A stretch of DNA of 64,000 nucleotides from Gammaproteobacteria bacterium (GCA_029253585.1 JAQWZF010000031.1:124001-188000); one strand, 5' to 3'. Counted from the first letter of the stretch, positions 19,487 to 28,819 are shown. Numbers and translations are program-made. The notes: generated by a model from the letters alone, not told the origin.

Positions 19487-20062
19487 TTAGGTCAGTCCTG
19501 CAAATCCGAGCAGGCTGATTGTAACCAGTCCAGCGGTGATTAGGGCAATAGCACTGCCTCGAAATGGAGCGGGGATATCGGACGACTCCAGGCGTAGGCG
19601 CACAGCGGCGAATCCCACTATCATCAAGGAATAACCTAATGCAGCGCCGAAGTTCTGCGCGATATTCTCGCTAAAACCTAGAATGCTATTGCTGCTGAGC
19701 AGGGTGGCGCCAAGGACGGCACTGTTTCCGCCAGTCAGGAAGAGCAACAGGCCCTGCTGCCTTGCAGTGATAGGAAGCCTGGCTGAAATTATTCCCAGCA
19801 GCGCGGTAGTTAGTAATGCACTAGTGCCGACAAAGATCACTAGCCGCAGAAATTCGATATGCAGTGGAATTAATACGAAGCGATAGAGGAAAAGGTTTGT
19901 TATAGAGGCGGCGAACAATACGACGAAATTGAAGAGGGCGAACTCTATGGCCTGGGAAAATCGTTTCGTGGAATAAAAAAGTGAGGAAACGCCTAAAAGC
20001 TGAATCAATATCAGGTTGTTGACCAGTGCGGCGGCAATGATAATGCTAAGAGTGTTAGTCAC
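19487..20062 (-). CDS. rnfA: Rnf/Rsx complex membrane subunit A, non-canonical (lacks intramembrane Cys)
   Basis: A membrane protein aligned to RsxA end to end: [18 protein letters not shown] at the start and [18 protein letters not shown] near the C-terminus. The GTG at 20062 places VNN at the same residue (14-16) as in E. coli, so it is preferred over a TTG at 20080. Both canonical metal-ligand cysteines are replaced: GLCP reads GVSS (Ser26; TCC), and TTNC reads GGNS (Ser114; AGT). First gene of the cluster, rnfA-B-C-D-E. The remainder is also more diverged from E. coli than rnfB or rnfC. Still clearly RnfA family. Confidence 0.87.
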   Translation of the reverse strand: MTNTLSIIIAAALVNNLILIQLLGVSSLFYSTKRFSQAIEFALFNFVVLFAASITNLFLYRFVLIPLHIEFLRLVIFVGTSALLTTALLGIISARLPITARQQGLLLFLTGGNSAVLGATLLSSNSILGFSENIAQNFGAALGYSLMIVGFAAVRLRLESSDIPAPFRGSAIALITAGLVTISLLGFAGLT

Positions 20063-20219
20063 GAAGCGATGCTTCTCCAACGGTTGCTATAAGGCGCCCT
20101 TGTGAAGGTTCGGCGCTCAGATAGTTAGCGATATAGTCACGAATTCTATCATGCCGGCAACAGCAGAGCAGCTGCGTCGAAGAGTGTATTCGCGCCGCTG
20201 CTGTTCTCGCTGAAGGGTT

Positions 20220-21728
20220 TTATTCGTCGAATAAGTCAGCCGAATGTGCCGCTGGTATTTGATAGCGTGCGAGGATGGCCGCCTCGCTTGCAGCAGCCTG
20301 TTCATGGTTAATTACCAGCTGATAGCCATTCTTGTTTTCCATCACTACATTGTCGTTGTCGTTGTCTCTTATCAAGTTGGCGAAATGATCAAAGTCTCTT
20401 ACCGGCTCGCCGTTAACGTATTCCACAATCCAGTTGCGCCAATCGTGGTAGCCAAGATTAACGTCGGCGGCCATGACCTGAAGTGCGACGACTAATTGTC
20501 GACGCTCGGGAGAGCTCCATTCGTTGCGCGCCTGCAGAAGACTCACCGGTGCTGTGCGACTCCAGTCGTTGCCCCAGCGTTTGATGAGATTCATGTTGAG
20601 GGGCACGAACAAGATGCCTCCGTAGATATAATATTCAGGTATCTTATCGAACTGTTCTCCGGTGACGAGGCTGTAACTATCGAGAGCCTCGCGCGCATCG
20701 AGCTTGGTGGTTTGAACCTGACCGTGACGTGCATAGGTTATGGCGACAGATTCACCCACATGGTGCAAGTCAATGGCGTGTTTGTAGTCGGTGAGTATAT
20801 CGTCTGATAGACGTATGCTGCCGTCCTCTGCGATATCGAAGTCATCGATCTGCAGAATGACGTCATTCTCTTCCAACATGCCTTGTGCCGGTGCGTCGTC
20901 GAATACCTTGATAACCAGCACGCCGTTCTGATCATCACTCAAGCCATAGGCTTTCTTGGCGGCAGGGCTATCGAGGGTCTGCGTGCGAAAGCCCAGATCG
21001 GGAAAGCCGTCATAGATCCCATCTTCGCTATCGGTGAGCACGTGACGGATCATGCTTGGGGGAACAAAGTAGCCAAGATTTTCAGCCCGTCCACCACTAT
21101 TTGCTTGCATGACAACGCCAACTATCTGTTGGTCGACTATGACAGGCCCGCCGCTATTACCGGGGTTAATTGCGGCATCAATCTGGCCGGCGAGAAGATA
21201 GCCGCCGGCATGGGCATAGACTTGCTGCTCTACTCGAGACAGTATGCCCTTGGTTATGCTCAGGGACTTGCCGCCTATTGGATAGCCGTACACAGAGACT
21301 TCCTGTAGGGGCGCGGGTAAATCACCGATGCTGAGTGCCTTCAGGTCGCTAAAGAAGCCAGGCTCGTCAACGGTGATAAGAGCTAAATCGGCCTTATGGG
21401 ATATAAAGGTAACTCGTGCAAGATAGCGGCGCGGATCGTTGTGCTTCTGTGCCTGCACATAGCTGGCGTTAGCCACTACGTGTGCGTTAGTCAGTATCTG
21501 ATTTCCCGATATCACAGAGCCAGAACCACTGCTCTGTCTTGGTGAAAGCAATCGCCAGGGAGTGAAGTAGTCGGGGGCGGATTGAGTGGTGTAGATCTTT
21601 ATTACGGAGTCTTCGATCGCTCTGATTTCGCTGTTCTGTGCCTGGGCGATACTCGTGCCGGTGAAAAAAAGCAGGGACAGTAATATCGTCTGCGATGGTT
21701 TGCCGAGAAGACTGTTAGGGAAACGCAT
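20220..21728 (-). CDS. Exported trypsin-like serine protease with PDZ domain (DegP/Deg9-like)
   Basis: A 502-aa protein with a signal peptide (about 30 residues, cleavage near AQA-QN). The trypsin fold carries the complete triad: His83 in TNAHVV, Asp114 in HKADLALI, Ser192 in INPGNSGGPV. A PDZ-like domain follows (about 225-330: GVLVIKVFDDAPAQGMLEEN), then an extended C-terminal region resembling plant-type Deg9 proteins, possibly a second PDZ. Probable periplasmic quality-control protease. It lies between metG and rnfA on the same strand. AGAGG precedes the ATG. Substrate unknown. Confidence 0.85.
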   Translation of the reverse strand: MRFPNSLLGKPSQTILLSLLFFTGTSIAQAQNSEIRAIEDSVIKIYTTQSAPDYFTPWRLLSPRQSSGSGSVISGNQILTNAHVVANASYVQAQKHNDPRRYLARVTFISHKADLALITVDEPGFFSDLKALSIGDLPAPLQEVSVYGYPIGGKSLSITKGILSRVEQQVYAHAGGYLLAGQIDAAINPGNSGGPVIVDQQIVGVVMQANSGGRAENLGYFVPPSMIRHVLTDSEDGIYDGFPDLGFRTQTLDSPAAKKAYGLSDDQNGVLVIKVFDDAPAQGMLEENDVILQIDDFDIAEDGSIRLSDDILTDYKHAIDLHHVGESVAITYARHGQVQTTKLDAREALDSYSLVTGEQFDKIPEYYIYGGILFVPLNMNLIKRWGNDWSRTAPVSLLQARNEWSSPERRQLVVALQVMAADVNLGYHDWRNWIVEYVNGEPVRDFDHFANLIRDNDNDNVVMENKNGYQLVINHEQAAASEAAILARYQIPAAHSADLFDE

Positions 21729-21903
21729 AGCAATAACCTCTGGTTCAAAATTAGGACAGCCACTGGGGCGAGAAGCAGCACGGCGGCAAGCAATAAAGTG
21801 ATGAAGCTTAATATGTTAGCGATGACAGTGCCAGTAGCCTGATTGCTGACCGTGACACTGTTAATACCTGCGCGCTATGAGAATCCACGGCGGAAAGACC
21901 AGA

Positions 21904-23958
21904 TCAGGTAATGCGCATTCCCGGCTGTGCACCAGTATGGGGTTCTAGCAACCAGATTTCCTTACCACCGGGGCCCGCCGCGAGAATCATGCCTTCGGAT
22001 AGGCCAAATTTCATCTTGCGCGGTTTGAGGTTGGCTACGACAACGGTCAACATGCCGACCAGCTTCTCAGGCTCGTAGGCTGACTTGATACCGGAAAACA
22101 CGGTTCTGCTAATTTCTTGTCCGAGTTTGTCTGGGCCCAAATTTAGGACTAATTTGAGCAATTTGTCCGCGCCCTCGACGTGTTCGGCGCTAGTGATTTC
22201 CGCGATGCGCAGATCCACCTTCGCAAAGTCATCGAATTCGATCTCGTCTTCGAAGCCGGTCGTATTTTCAGCTGCCGGCGCAGGATGCTCTGCCTTGGTT
22301 TGGGCGAGTTCTTCAAATTCTTTTTGTGTAGCATCTACCATGGCCTGTACCTTGTCTGTTTCAACCCGGGTCATCAGTGGTTTGAATTTGTTGATCTTGT
22401 GTCCTATCAGTAGCTGATCGAGGTCATCCCAGCGCAGGGGATCGATTGCGAGGAATTGCTCGGCGCTTGTGGCCATGGCTGGTAATACCGGTTTTAGATA
22501 ACACATGAGTAAGCGAAAGGCGTTGATACCACTGCTGCAAATTGCCTGTAGCTCGAGCGACTGCTTGTCAGCCTTCGCAATTATCCACGGTTCTTTGTCG
22601 TTAATATACTGATTGGCCTTGTCGGCGAGGGCCATGATCAGGCGAATCGCTTTACTGTATTCTCGAGCCTCATAGAGGTCGCCAATCTCGTCTTTGAAGG
22701 ATTGGATCTGCGCGAGTAATTCGGGATTGTCCGGCTGTTCTGCCAGATAGCCATCGAAGCCCTTACCAATAAATCCCGCGCAGCGGCTGGCGATATTGAC
22801 TACTTTTCCGACAAGATCAGAATTTACTCGCTGCGCAAAATCTTCCAGATTCAAATCCAGATCGTCAATGCCGTTAGAAAGTTTCGCGGCGAGGAAATAG
22901 CGCAGGTATTCCGGGTTCAGATGATCGAGATAGGTGCGGGCGTTGATGAACGTGCCGCGGGACTTGGACATCTTAGTGCCATCCACGGTTAGAAAACCGT
23001 GCACGTGAACAGCGGTCGGGGTGCGGTAACCGGCGCTGGTAAGCATCGCGGGCCAGAACAGAGTGTGGAAGTTTATGATGTCTTTGCCAATAAAGTGGTA
23101 CAGCTCGGTGTCCCTGCCTTTCTGCCAGTAGTCATCGAACTCATAGTCGCTGCGATCACAAAGATTCTGAAAGCTAGCCATGTAGCCAATCGGTGCGTCC
23201 AGCCATACGTAGAAATACTTTCCTGGCGCACCCGGAATTTCGAAACCGAAATAGGGTGCATCGCGGCTGATATCCCATTCTTGCAATTGGGTATCCAGCC
23301 ATTCGCGAAGTTTGTTCGCGACAGCGTCTTGCAGGGTGCCGCTGCGAGTCCAATCGGAGAGCATGTCTCGAAATTCGGGCAGTGCAAAGAAGAAGTGTTC
23401 CGACTCTTTCTCTATCGGTGTTGCGCCAGAGATTGAGGAACGGGGGTCGATCAGTTCGGCGGGGCTATAGGTAGAGCCGCAGGCCTCGCAGTTATCTCCG
23501 TATTGATTCTCTGCCTTGCACTTGGGGCAGGTTCCGGTGATATATCTATCCGCGAGGAAGAGCTTTTTCTCGGGATCAAACAGCTGCGTAATATTTCTTC
23601 TATTTATATGTCCATTCTTATCCAGAGCAGTATAGATGTGCTCTGACAGTAATTTATTTTCGCCAGAGTGAGTCGAATGGAAATTGTCGAAATGAATGAG
23701 GAAGTCAGCAAAGTCTTTCTGATGCTCTCGGCTTACGTTTTCAATCAGCTGTTCCGGCGTTATGCCTTGCTGTTCGGCGCTTAACATTATCGCCGTGCCG
23801 TGGGCATCATCGGCACAGACGTAGACGCAGTCGTTGCCTCTAAGATTCTGCAGGCGAACCCAGATATCGGTCTGAATAGCTTCCATGAGGTGACCAAGAT
23901 GGATGCCTCCATTTGCATAGGGCAAAGCACTCGTAACCAAGATTTTTCGTTGACTCAC
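21904..23958 (-). CDS. metG: Methionyl-tRNA synthetase
   Basis: A 684-aa class I aminoacyl-tRNA synthetase with [14 protein letters not shown] (HIGH motif), a zinc-binding insert with [18 protein letters not shown], and [10 protein letters not shown] (KMSKS). The C-terminal tRNA-binding/dimer domain (about 575-684, [12 protein letters not shown]) is present. The start is GTG at 23958 with AGGTAG 5 nt upstream. It lies upstream of the protease and rnf genes, a neighbourhood similar to Pseudomonas. Confidence 0.97.
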   Translation of the reverse strand: MSQRKILVTSALPYANGGIHLGHLMEAIQTDIWVRLQNLRGNDCVYVCADDAHGTAIMLSAEQQGITPEQLIENVSREHQKDFADFLIHFDNFHSTHSGENKLLSEHIYTALDKNGHINRRNITQLFDPEKKLFLADRYITGTCPKCKAENQYGDNCEACGSTYSPAELIDPRSSISGATPIEKESEHFFFALPEFRDMLSDWTRSGTLQDAVANKLREWLDTQLQEWDISRDAPYFGFEIPGAPGKYFYVWLDAPIGYMASFQNLCDRSDYEFDDYWQKGRDTELYHFIGKDIINFHTLFWPAMLTSAGYRTPTAVHVHGFLTVDGTKMSKSRGTFINARTYLDHLNPEYLRYFLAAKLSNGIDDLDLNLEDFAQRVNSDLVGKVVNIASRCAGFIGKGFDGYLAEQPDNPELLAQIQSFKDEIGDLYEAREYSKAIRLIMALADKANQYINDKEPWIIAKADKQSLELQAICSSGINAFRLLMCYLKPVLPAMATSAEQFLAIDPLRWDDLDQLLIGHKINKFKPLMTRVETDKVQAMVDATQKEFEELAQTKAEHPAPAAENTTGFEDEIEFDDFAKVDLRIAEITSAEHVEGADKLLKLVLNLGPDKLGQEISRTVFSGIKSAYEPEKLVGMLTVVVANLKPRKMKFGLSEGMILAAGPGGKEIWLLEPHTGAQPGMRIT

Positions 23959-24070
23959 GTTAACTACCTGCTGGTTTCTATCGTTCTCGATTTAGATTCT
24001 TTGATAGGACTGTCGCGATTCTGACGCCTGCTTCCTACCTTACTGTATGTTTTGGATATTTGCGGTCCTA

Positions 24071-24235
24071 TCAGATTTCGATCATTTCGAAGTCTTCTTT
24101 GCCTACGCCGCACTCGGGGCACATCCAGTCATCGGGTATATCATCCCAACTGGTGCCCGCGGGAATGCCATCTTCAGGTAGGCCTAGCGCCTCCTCGTAG
24201 ATAAAGCTACATACTAAACACTGCCATTTTCTCAC
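24071..24235 (-). CDS. Rubredoxin
   Basis: A 54-residue protein: [20 protein letters not shown], then [20 protein letters not shown]. The two CxxC knuckles (CLVC and CPEC) coordinate a single iron, and the spacing and length are those of rubredoxins. The GTG start at 24235 is fixed by a strong GGAGG 7 nt upstream. Rubredoxins pass single electrons, for example to alkane hydroxylases or in oxidative-stress pathways; no such partner or rubredoxin reductase lies nearby. It is 112 nt upstream of metG on the same strand. Confidence 0.93.
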   Translation of the reverse strand: MRKWQCLVCSFIYEEALGLPEDGIPAGTSWDDIPDDWMCPECGVGKEDFEMIEI

Positions 24236-24598
24236 CGATTTACCTCCGGGATAGTGGGTCTATATTTTTCTCTCAGGCCGAGAATTATTCATTCTACTGC
24301 CAGTTGTTGGAAAGGCTGCAGCTGCTCTGCACAGAGTCGAATCTGCGACCAGAGATCGATTGAAGAAAGTCATCGCGACAGGCGCCGCATAATACTGCAA
24401 CCGCTCAATTTTTTCAGCCTGTTTTTGTGCTTAGCGAGAAGCTTGTTCCCAACAATGGCAGCGGACTAATAACTAAATAAGGGATGATTCTAGGGTGAAT
24501 AGGCTCTATCATTCGCGTTCTCTTAATCTTGTGGGTTCGAATAGAGTCATGAGTGAGAACTCGAAGCCGCGCGTAAAAAACAATTCTGGATATACATT
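24236..24598. other. Divergent intergenic region between rubredoxin and dcd
   Basis: About 360 bp with no recognised gene. It must hold the divergent rubredoxin and dcd promoters. A 17-codon frame from ATG 24549 to TGA 24600-24602 overlaps the dcd ATG (ATGA) and could be a coupled leader peptide, but its ribosome site is weak and no homology is recognised. Confidence 0.3.
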
Positions 24599-25168
24599 AT
24601 GAGTATCAAGTCCGACCGCTGGATCAGGGGAATGTCGACCGAGCAGGGAATGATTGAGCCTTTCGTTGCCGATCAGGTTCGCTATGTGGACGGAGAAAAA
24701 GTAATTTCGTTCGGCACATCCAGTTATGGTTATGATGTGCGCTGTGCGAGTGAGTTTAAAATATTTACCAATGTGCACACTACCAGTGTGGTAGATCCAA
24801 AGAACTTCGATGAGAGCAGCTTCGTGTCCATCGATGAGCCATATTGCGTTATTCCGCCCAACTCCTTCGCGCTAGCGCGAACCATTGAATATTTTCGAAT
24901 CCCCAAAGATGTGCTGACAGTCTGTCTCGGTAAGTCTACCTACGCGCGCTGCGGCATCATTGTTAACGTGACCCCCCTGGAGCCAGAGTGGGAGGGGCAT
25001 GTTACGCTTGAATTTTCCAATACCACGCCATTGCCGGCTAAGATTTACGCGAATGAAGGCGTAGCGCAGATGCTGTTCTATCAATCGGATGAGCAATGTG
25101 AAATGACTTACAAACAGCGCGGTGGAAAGTATATGGGCCAGACTGGGGTGACCCCGCCAAAGGCCTAA
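24599..25168 (+). CDS. dcd: dCTP deaminase
   Basis: A 189-aa trimeric enzyme deaminating dCTP to dUTP for thymidylate synthesis. Conserved segments: [45 protein letters not shown] (catalytic Glu) and [11 protein letters not shown]. No strong Shine-Dalgarno sequence; the ATG at 24599 fits the family N-terminus MSIKSDRWI. An 8-bp GC-rich stem at 25179-25205 follows the stop without a T-run. Confidence 0.96.
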   Translation: MSIKSDRWIRGMSTEQGMIEPFVADQVRYVDGEKVISFGTSSYGYDVRCASEFKIFTNVHTTSVVDPKNFDESSFVSIDEPYCVIPPNSFALARTIEYFRIPKDVLTVCLGKSTYARCGIIVNVTPLEPEWEGHVTLEFSNTTPLPAKIYANEGVAQMLFYQSDEQCEMTYKQRGGKYMGQTGVTPPKA

Positions 25169-25663
25169 CTAGCACTAGCTGCGCCGCCTCCAGACGTCGG
25201 CGCAGACCCCGCACGGATCCTGCGCAAGGCCCTGCGCGCCAAATTTCACGCCCTAGCACGATGGTTTTCTGGCGCATTTCCACTGTCGTGCCGCAATAAG
25301 TCAAATTTCTGGCGCTCCGAGACTGTGCAGCGCAATCGCTGCGCTTCTCTGTTTAGCCCTGCAAGCCTCGTAATACCTGCACTAGTAAAAAAAAATAACG
25401 AAATTCAATACCTTGGAACAGATATTGCTCTGTATACATGCAGCAGTCCGTCTTTAATCAGTACGGACAGCAGTGCTTATGCAAAAGAGTTGGCTTTGGG
25501 AAGACTTTGCGTGGGAGATTTTGGAGGCAAGGAGAAAATCTGACCGACGGCACCGTGTAATTCGTTGCGCCGTATTTGTCTAATTTGAGTAGATCGTCAG
25601 AATTGATATTAAGTTTAGAAAGTAAAATTAAATGGAATTGCAGAAGTAAAACAAAAAAATGGG
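25169..25663. other. Gene-poor region between dcd and fliA with nested inverted repeats
   Basis: About 495 bp. Immediately after dcd, CTGCGCCG (25179-25186) pairs with CGGCGCAG (25198-25205). At 25236-25315, GCGCCA and AATTT pair with AAATT and TGGCGC, enclosing GCACGA (25256-25261) and TCGTGC (25286-25291), which could fold a structured RNA. GTCCGT...ACGGAC near 25447-25469 forms another stem. The part nearer fliA is AT-rich and probably holds its promoter. No flagellar gene remnant was recognised. Confidence 0.35.
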
Positions 25664-26422
25664 ATGGTAGTCATGACTTCGGCAACTGAAGCTAAAGTTT
25701 ACGAGCAGGTTTTACCTAATGGTGAAGCAACAGATGAGAATCTAACGGCAGTAGTAGAGCGTTATGCGCCGCTGGTAAAGCGCATCGCGCATCATCTACT
25801 GCTAAGAATGCCAGCTAGCGTTCAGATCGACGATCTGATTCAGTCGGGAATGATTGGTCTTCTCGAGGCGGCGAAGAAATATGATGTCTCTAAGGGAGCC
25901 AGCTTCGAAACCTATGCCGGCATTAGAATTCGTGGCTCAATGTTAGATGAGGTGAGAAAGGGAGACTGGGCTCCCAGGTCTGTGCATCGCAAATCGCGTA
26001 AAGTCGCCGAGGCGATAAAGGCAATCGAGGCCCGAACGGGCAAAGATGCGAAGGATCAAGATATCGCCACGGAGCTTGAAATCGACCTGAATGCCTATTA
26101 CGCGATCTTACAGGATGCCAGTGGTAGTCGATTGTTCAGTTTCGATGACATCATGGAGGGCGATGATTCCGCCATCGAGTTAGCAGCCGGAGAGCTCCCG
26201 GGTCCTTGCGACGGCTTACAGCGGTCCACGTTCAAGGCGCACCTGTCCAAAGCTATAGACGGTCTGCCTGACAGGGAAAAACTGGTGCTAGCTCTTTATT
26301 ATGACGAAGAGCTCAACCTGAAAGAGATAGGTGAAGTCATCGGCGTTAGTGAGTCTCGAGTAAGTCAGATTCACAGTCAGGCGGCTATGCGTCTAAGGTC
26401 ACGACTCTCTGATTGGCGCTAG
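25664..26422 (+). CDS. fliA: RNA polymerase sigma factor FliA (sigma-28 type)
   Basis: About 250 aa with sigma-70 regions: region 2 (RYAPLVKRIAHHLL, DLIQSGMIGLLEAAKKYD, FETYAGIRIRGSMLDEVRKG), region 3, and a region 4 helix-turn-helix LKEIGEVIGVSESRVSQIHS. The GSMLDEVR segment is typical of FliA, which transcribes late flagellar and chemotaxis genes. ATG is possible at 25664 or 25673; neither has a strong ribosome site. No fleN, flhF or flhA lies before it and no cheY/cheZ after it, as there would be in Pseudomonas. The next gene is ccmA. Confidence 0.9.
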   Translation: MVVMTSATEAKVYEQVLPNGEATDENLTAVVERYAPLVKRIAHHLLLRMPASVQIDDLIQSGMIGLLEAAKKYDVSKGASFETYAGIRIRGSMLDEVRKGDWAPRSVHRKSRKVAEAIKAIEARTGKDAKDQDIATELEIDLNAYYAILQDASGSRLFSFDDIMEGDDSAIELAAGELPGPCDGLQRSTFKAHLSKAIDGLPDREKLVLALYYDEELNLKEIGEVIGVSESRVSQIHSQAAMRLRSRLSDWR

Positions 26423-26540
26423 GCCTTAGGCGTTGCATATCGGCATTCCTCATTCTGCGTGACTACTGCTGTATTAGGGCAGAAATAGCTCATCTTCTCC
26501 GTTATAATCCTCGACCCATGTAGCGGGAACACTCGAGTTC

Positions 26541-27197
26541 ATGTCATCTGTAGCTTCGAACAACTCTTTAGACGCCAATAGCGAAGGGATTATGCTTTCC
26601 GCGCGCCAGCTTTTTTGCGAGCGTGATGATCGTGTTTTGTTCAAGAATCTGGATTTCGACCTGGCCGAAGGTCAGGTACTGCAGGTTCAGGGCAGCAATG
26701 GCAGCGGTAAAACTACGCTGCTGCGTATACTCTGTGGGCTGAACGATAGCTATGCCGGCTCGATTAGGTGGTACGGTCAGGAAATCGAAGAGCAGGCGGC
26801 TGCATTTTTCGCCTCATTGCTCTACATAGGCCATAGGGTGGGGGTCAGCAAGGTGCTTACTCCGATTGAGAATCTACGCTTCAGTTGTAGCCTCAAGCAG
26901 GCGGTAAGTGACGATCAGATCATGGGCGCTTTGAAGAAAGTGGGTCTGCGTTGTTTCGAAGAATCGCCTTGTTACACCTTGTCCGCGGGACAGCAGCAAA
27001 GAGTATCGCTTGCGCGCTTGCTGATAAGCCCGGCGAAATTATGGGTATTAGATGAGCCGTTCACCACTCTCGATACGAAAGGGGTAGCTCAGCTGGAGAG
27101 TATTTTGCAGGATCAGGCGAAGGCGGGCGGGTCGGTGATGGTAACTACCCACCATCAACTGACCATACCTCAGTTAAGCCTGTTGAGTCTGGGTTGA
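26541..27197 (+). CDS. ccmA: Cytochrome c biogenesis heme exporter, ATPase subunit
   Basis: An ABC ATPase of up to 218 aa: Walker A GSNGSGKTT, signature LSAGQQQRVSLARL, Walker B LWVLDEPF. CcmA powers release of holo-CcmE from the CcmABCD complex. The family start corresponds better to the internal ATG at 26592 (MLSARQLFCERDDR); the ATG at 26541 adds 17 residues. First gene of the ccm operon; ccmB starts within about 10 nt of its stop. Confidence 0.93.
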   Translation: MSSVASNNSLDANSEGIMLSARQLFCERDDRVLFKNLDFDLAEGQVLQVQGSNGSGKTTLLRILCGLNDSYAGSIRWYGQEIEEQAAAFFASLLYIGHRVGVSKVLTPIENLRFSCSLKQAVSDDQIMGALKKVGLRCFEESPCYTLSAGQQQRVSLARLLISPAKLWVLDEPFTTLDTKGVAQLESILQDQAKAGGSVMVTTHHQLTIPQLSLLSLG

Positions 27198-27198
27198 G

Positions 27199-27897
27199 AT
27201 GGAAGCTATGAGCGAAAAGCAGACAACGACCTCGGCCGCATTTCTAGCCACGCTAAAGCGTGACCTGCTGATTGCCTTTAAGAAGAAGAACGACATAGTC
27301 AATCCCTTCATGTTCTTTATCATCGTCGTCTCTCTGTTTCCCATAGGCATTAGCCCGGAAAGCGACAGGCTAACTGAGATTGCGGCAGGCGTGATCTGGA
27401 TATCGGTACTACTGGCATCTATGCTCTCGATGGATAATCTGTACCGGGCAGACTTTGAGGATGGCTCTCTGGAGCAGCTATTGCTCAGTCCGCATCCGTT
27501 ATTTTTTCTGGTTTTGGCGAAGAACATTAGTCACTGGCTTGTCAGCGGGCTGCCAGTGGTGTTGGTCTCTCCGCTACTGGCTTACATGTTAGCGCTGCCG
27601 GATGAGGCTTACCTGACTCTGGTGCTGAGCCTGCTATTGGGTACGCCAATAATGAGTCTTGTTGGCTCGATTGCCGTCGCCCTGACTGTGGGGCTTGGCA
27701 GCAGGGGGTTAATACTCGCGGTTATCACCCTGCCGATGAGCGTTCCCGTTTTGATCTTTGGCACCCTGGCAGTTCAGTCGACTTTGAACAGTCAGTCGCC
27801 GTTGGGTTACCTGAGTCTCATGCTGGTCATGCTCTCTGTTTCGGTCAGTCTGGCCCCACTGGCGTCGGCTGCAGCTCTAAAGATCAGTGTGAATTAG
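27199..27897 (+). CDS. ccmB: Cytochrome c biogenesis heme exporter, permease CcmB
   Basis: A 232-aa membrane protein with about six hydrophobic segments. The N-terminus LKRDLLIAFKKKNDIVNPFM fits CcmB, followed by DNLYRADFEDGSLEQLLL, a family hallmark. An internal ATG at 27208 (MSEKQTT) with GGAAG just upstream may be the true start. Works with CcmA, CcmC and CcmD. Confidence 0.92.
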   Translation: MEAMSEKQTTTSAAFLATLKRDLLIAFKKKNDIVNPFMFFIIVVSLFPIGISPESDRLTEIAAGVIWISVLLASMLSMDNLYRADFEDGSLEQLLLSPHPLFFLVLAKNISHWLVSGLPVVLVSPLLAYMLALPDEAYLTLVLSLLLGTPIMSLVGSIAVALTVGLGSRGLILAVITLPMSVPVLIFGTLAVQSTLNSQSPLGYLSLMLVMLSVSVSLAPLASAAALKISVN

Positions 27898-28041
27898 CCC
27901 GAAGCAGTGAAGATTGGTCCAATAACGGTATTACCGCGTAATTGCAATGAGTTACAATACGTAACACGGTGGGTTTGGAGCGGCGTGATAAATTTGCACT
28001 GCTGTGCGATCTGCCAAGAGATAAGAGGATAGTTGTTTGTC

Positions 28042-28785
28042 ATGTGGTTATGGTTTTCCAAACTCGGTTCCCCCAAATGGTTCTATGAACTAAGCGGGAA
28101 ATGGCTGCCCTGGCTGGTCGCTGCGATGGTGGTTTTCATGACAGTTGGCCTGGTATGGGGGTTGCTGTTTCTGCCCCCCGACTATCAACAAGGTTTCACT
28201 TCAAGAATTTTGATCGTACACGTTGCTGTGGCGGGAACGTCTCTAGCGTTTTTTCCGCTGCTGTTGGTCTCTGGCACCATTACACTGGTCTGGCGCATGA
28301 AGCTGGCGGATATGGTAGCGAAGAATGCAGCCATACTGGGTGCATGGTTTTCATTCATTACCCTGGCAACCGGATCTCTGTGGGGTAGCGTAATGTGGGG
28401 AACCTGGTGGGAATGGACCGACAGCAGGTTGGTATCTATGCTGTTTCAGTTGTTTCTCCTGCTGGGCGTAATTTCTCTTCGCTCGGCGCTAGAGGATTCG
28501 GAAACAGCGGCGAAGGCTTGTGCGCTACTGTCTATAGTTGGTTGTATTAATGTAGTGATAATCAAATATTCCGTAGAGTGGTGGAATACGCTGCATCAGG
28601 TTTCCAGTCCGGTTTCAATGGATACCCAGAGTCCGAATGGCCCAGAGTTCTGGATAGCAACATTGGTAATGATTGTCGCGGTCTATCTGTTTCTGTCTGT
28701 CAGTCTGATTCTATCAACGCGCAATGAAATTCTAGAAAGAGAGCGCAGGTCACAATGGGTTCAAGACCTTGTGTCGAAGAGTTAG
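28042..28785 (+). CDS. ccmC: Heme-handling protein CcmC (WWD motif altered)
   Basis: About 247 aa, six membrane spans. CcmC loads heme onto CcmE. The two axial-ligand histidine regions are recognisable: IVHVAVAG (E. coli His60 region) and YSVEWWNTLHQ (His184 region). The WWD motif reads MWGTWWEWTDSRL, one residue longer than the usual WGTWWVWDARL. The ATG at 28042 is preferred over a TTG at 28033. It follows ccmB after a 144-nt gap that contains AT-rich palindromic bases, unlike the tight spacing elsewhere in the operon. Confidence 0.9.
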   Translation: MWLWFSKLGSPKWFYELSGKWLPWLVAAMVVFMTVGLVWGLLFLPPDYQQGFTSRILIVHVAVAGTSLAFFPLLLVSGTITLVWRMKLADMVAKNAAILGAWFSFITLATGSLWGSVMWGTWWEWTDSRLVSMLFQLFLLLGVISLRSALEDSETAAKACALLSIVGCINVVIIKYSVEWWNTLHQVSSPVSMDTQSPNGPEFWIATLVMIVAVYLFLSVSLILSTRNEILERERRSQWVQDLVSKS

Positions 28786-28819
28786 CTCTTAGGTCTGCTT
28801 AGGTTTATTAGGATCTTAA

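Noticed and set aside
25325..25543. A 72-codon plus-strand frame between dcd and fliA
   Set aside because: Composition and lack of a ribosome site argue against coding; no flagellar remnant was recognised in it.
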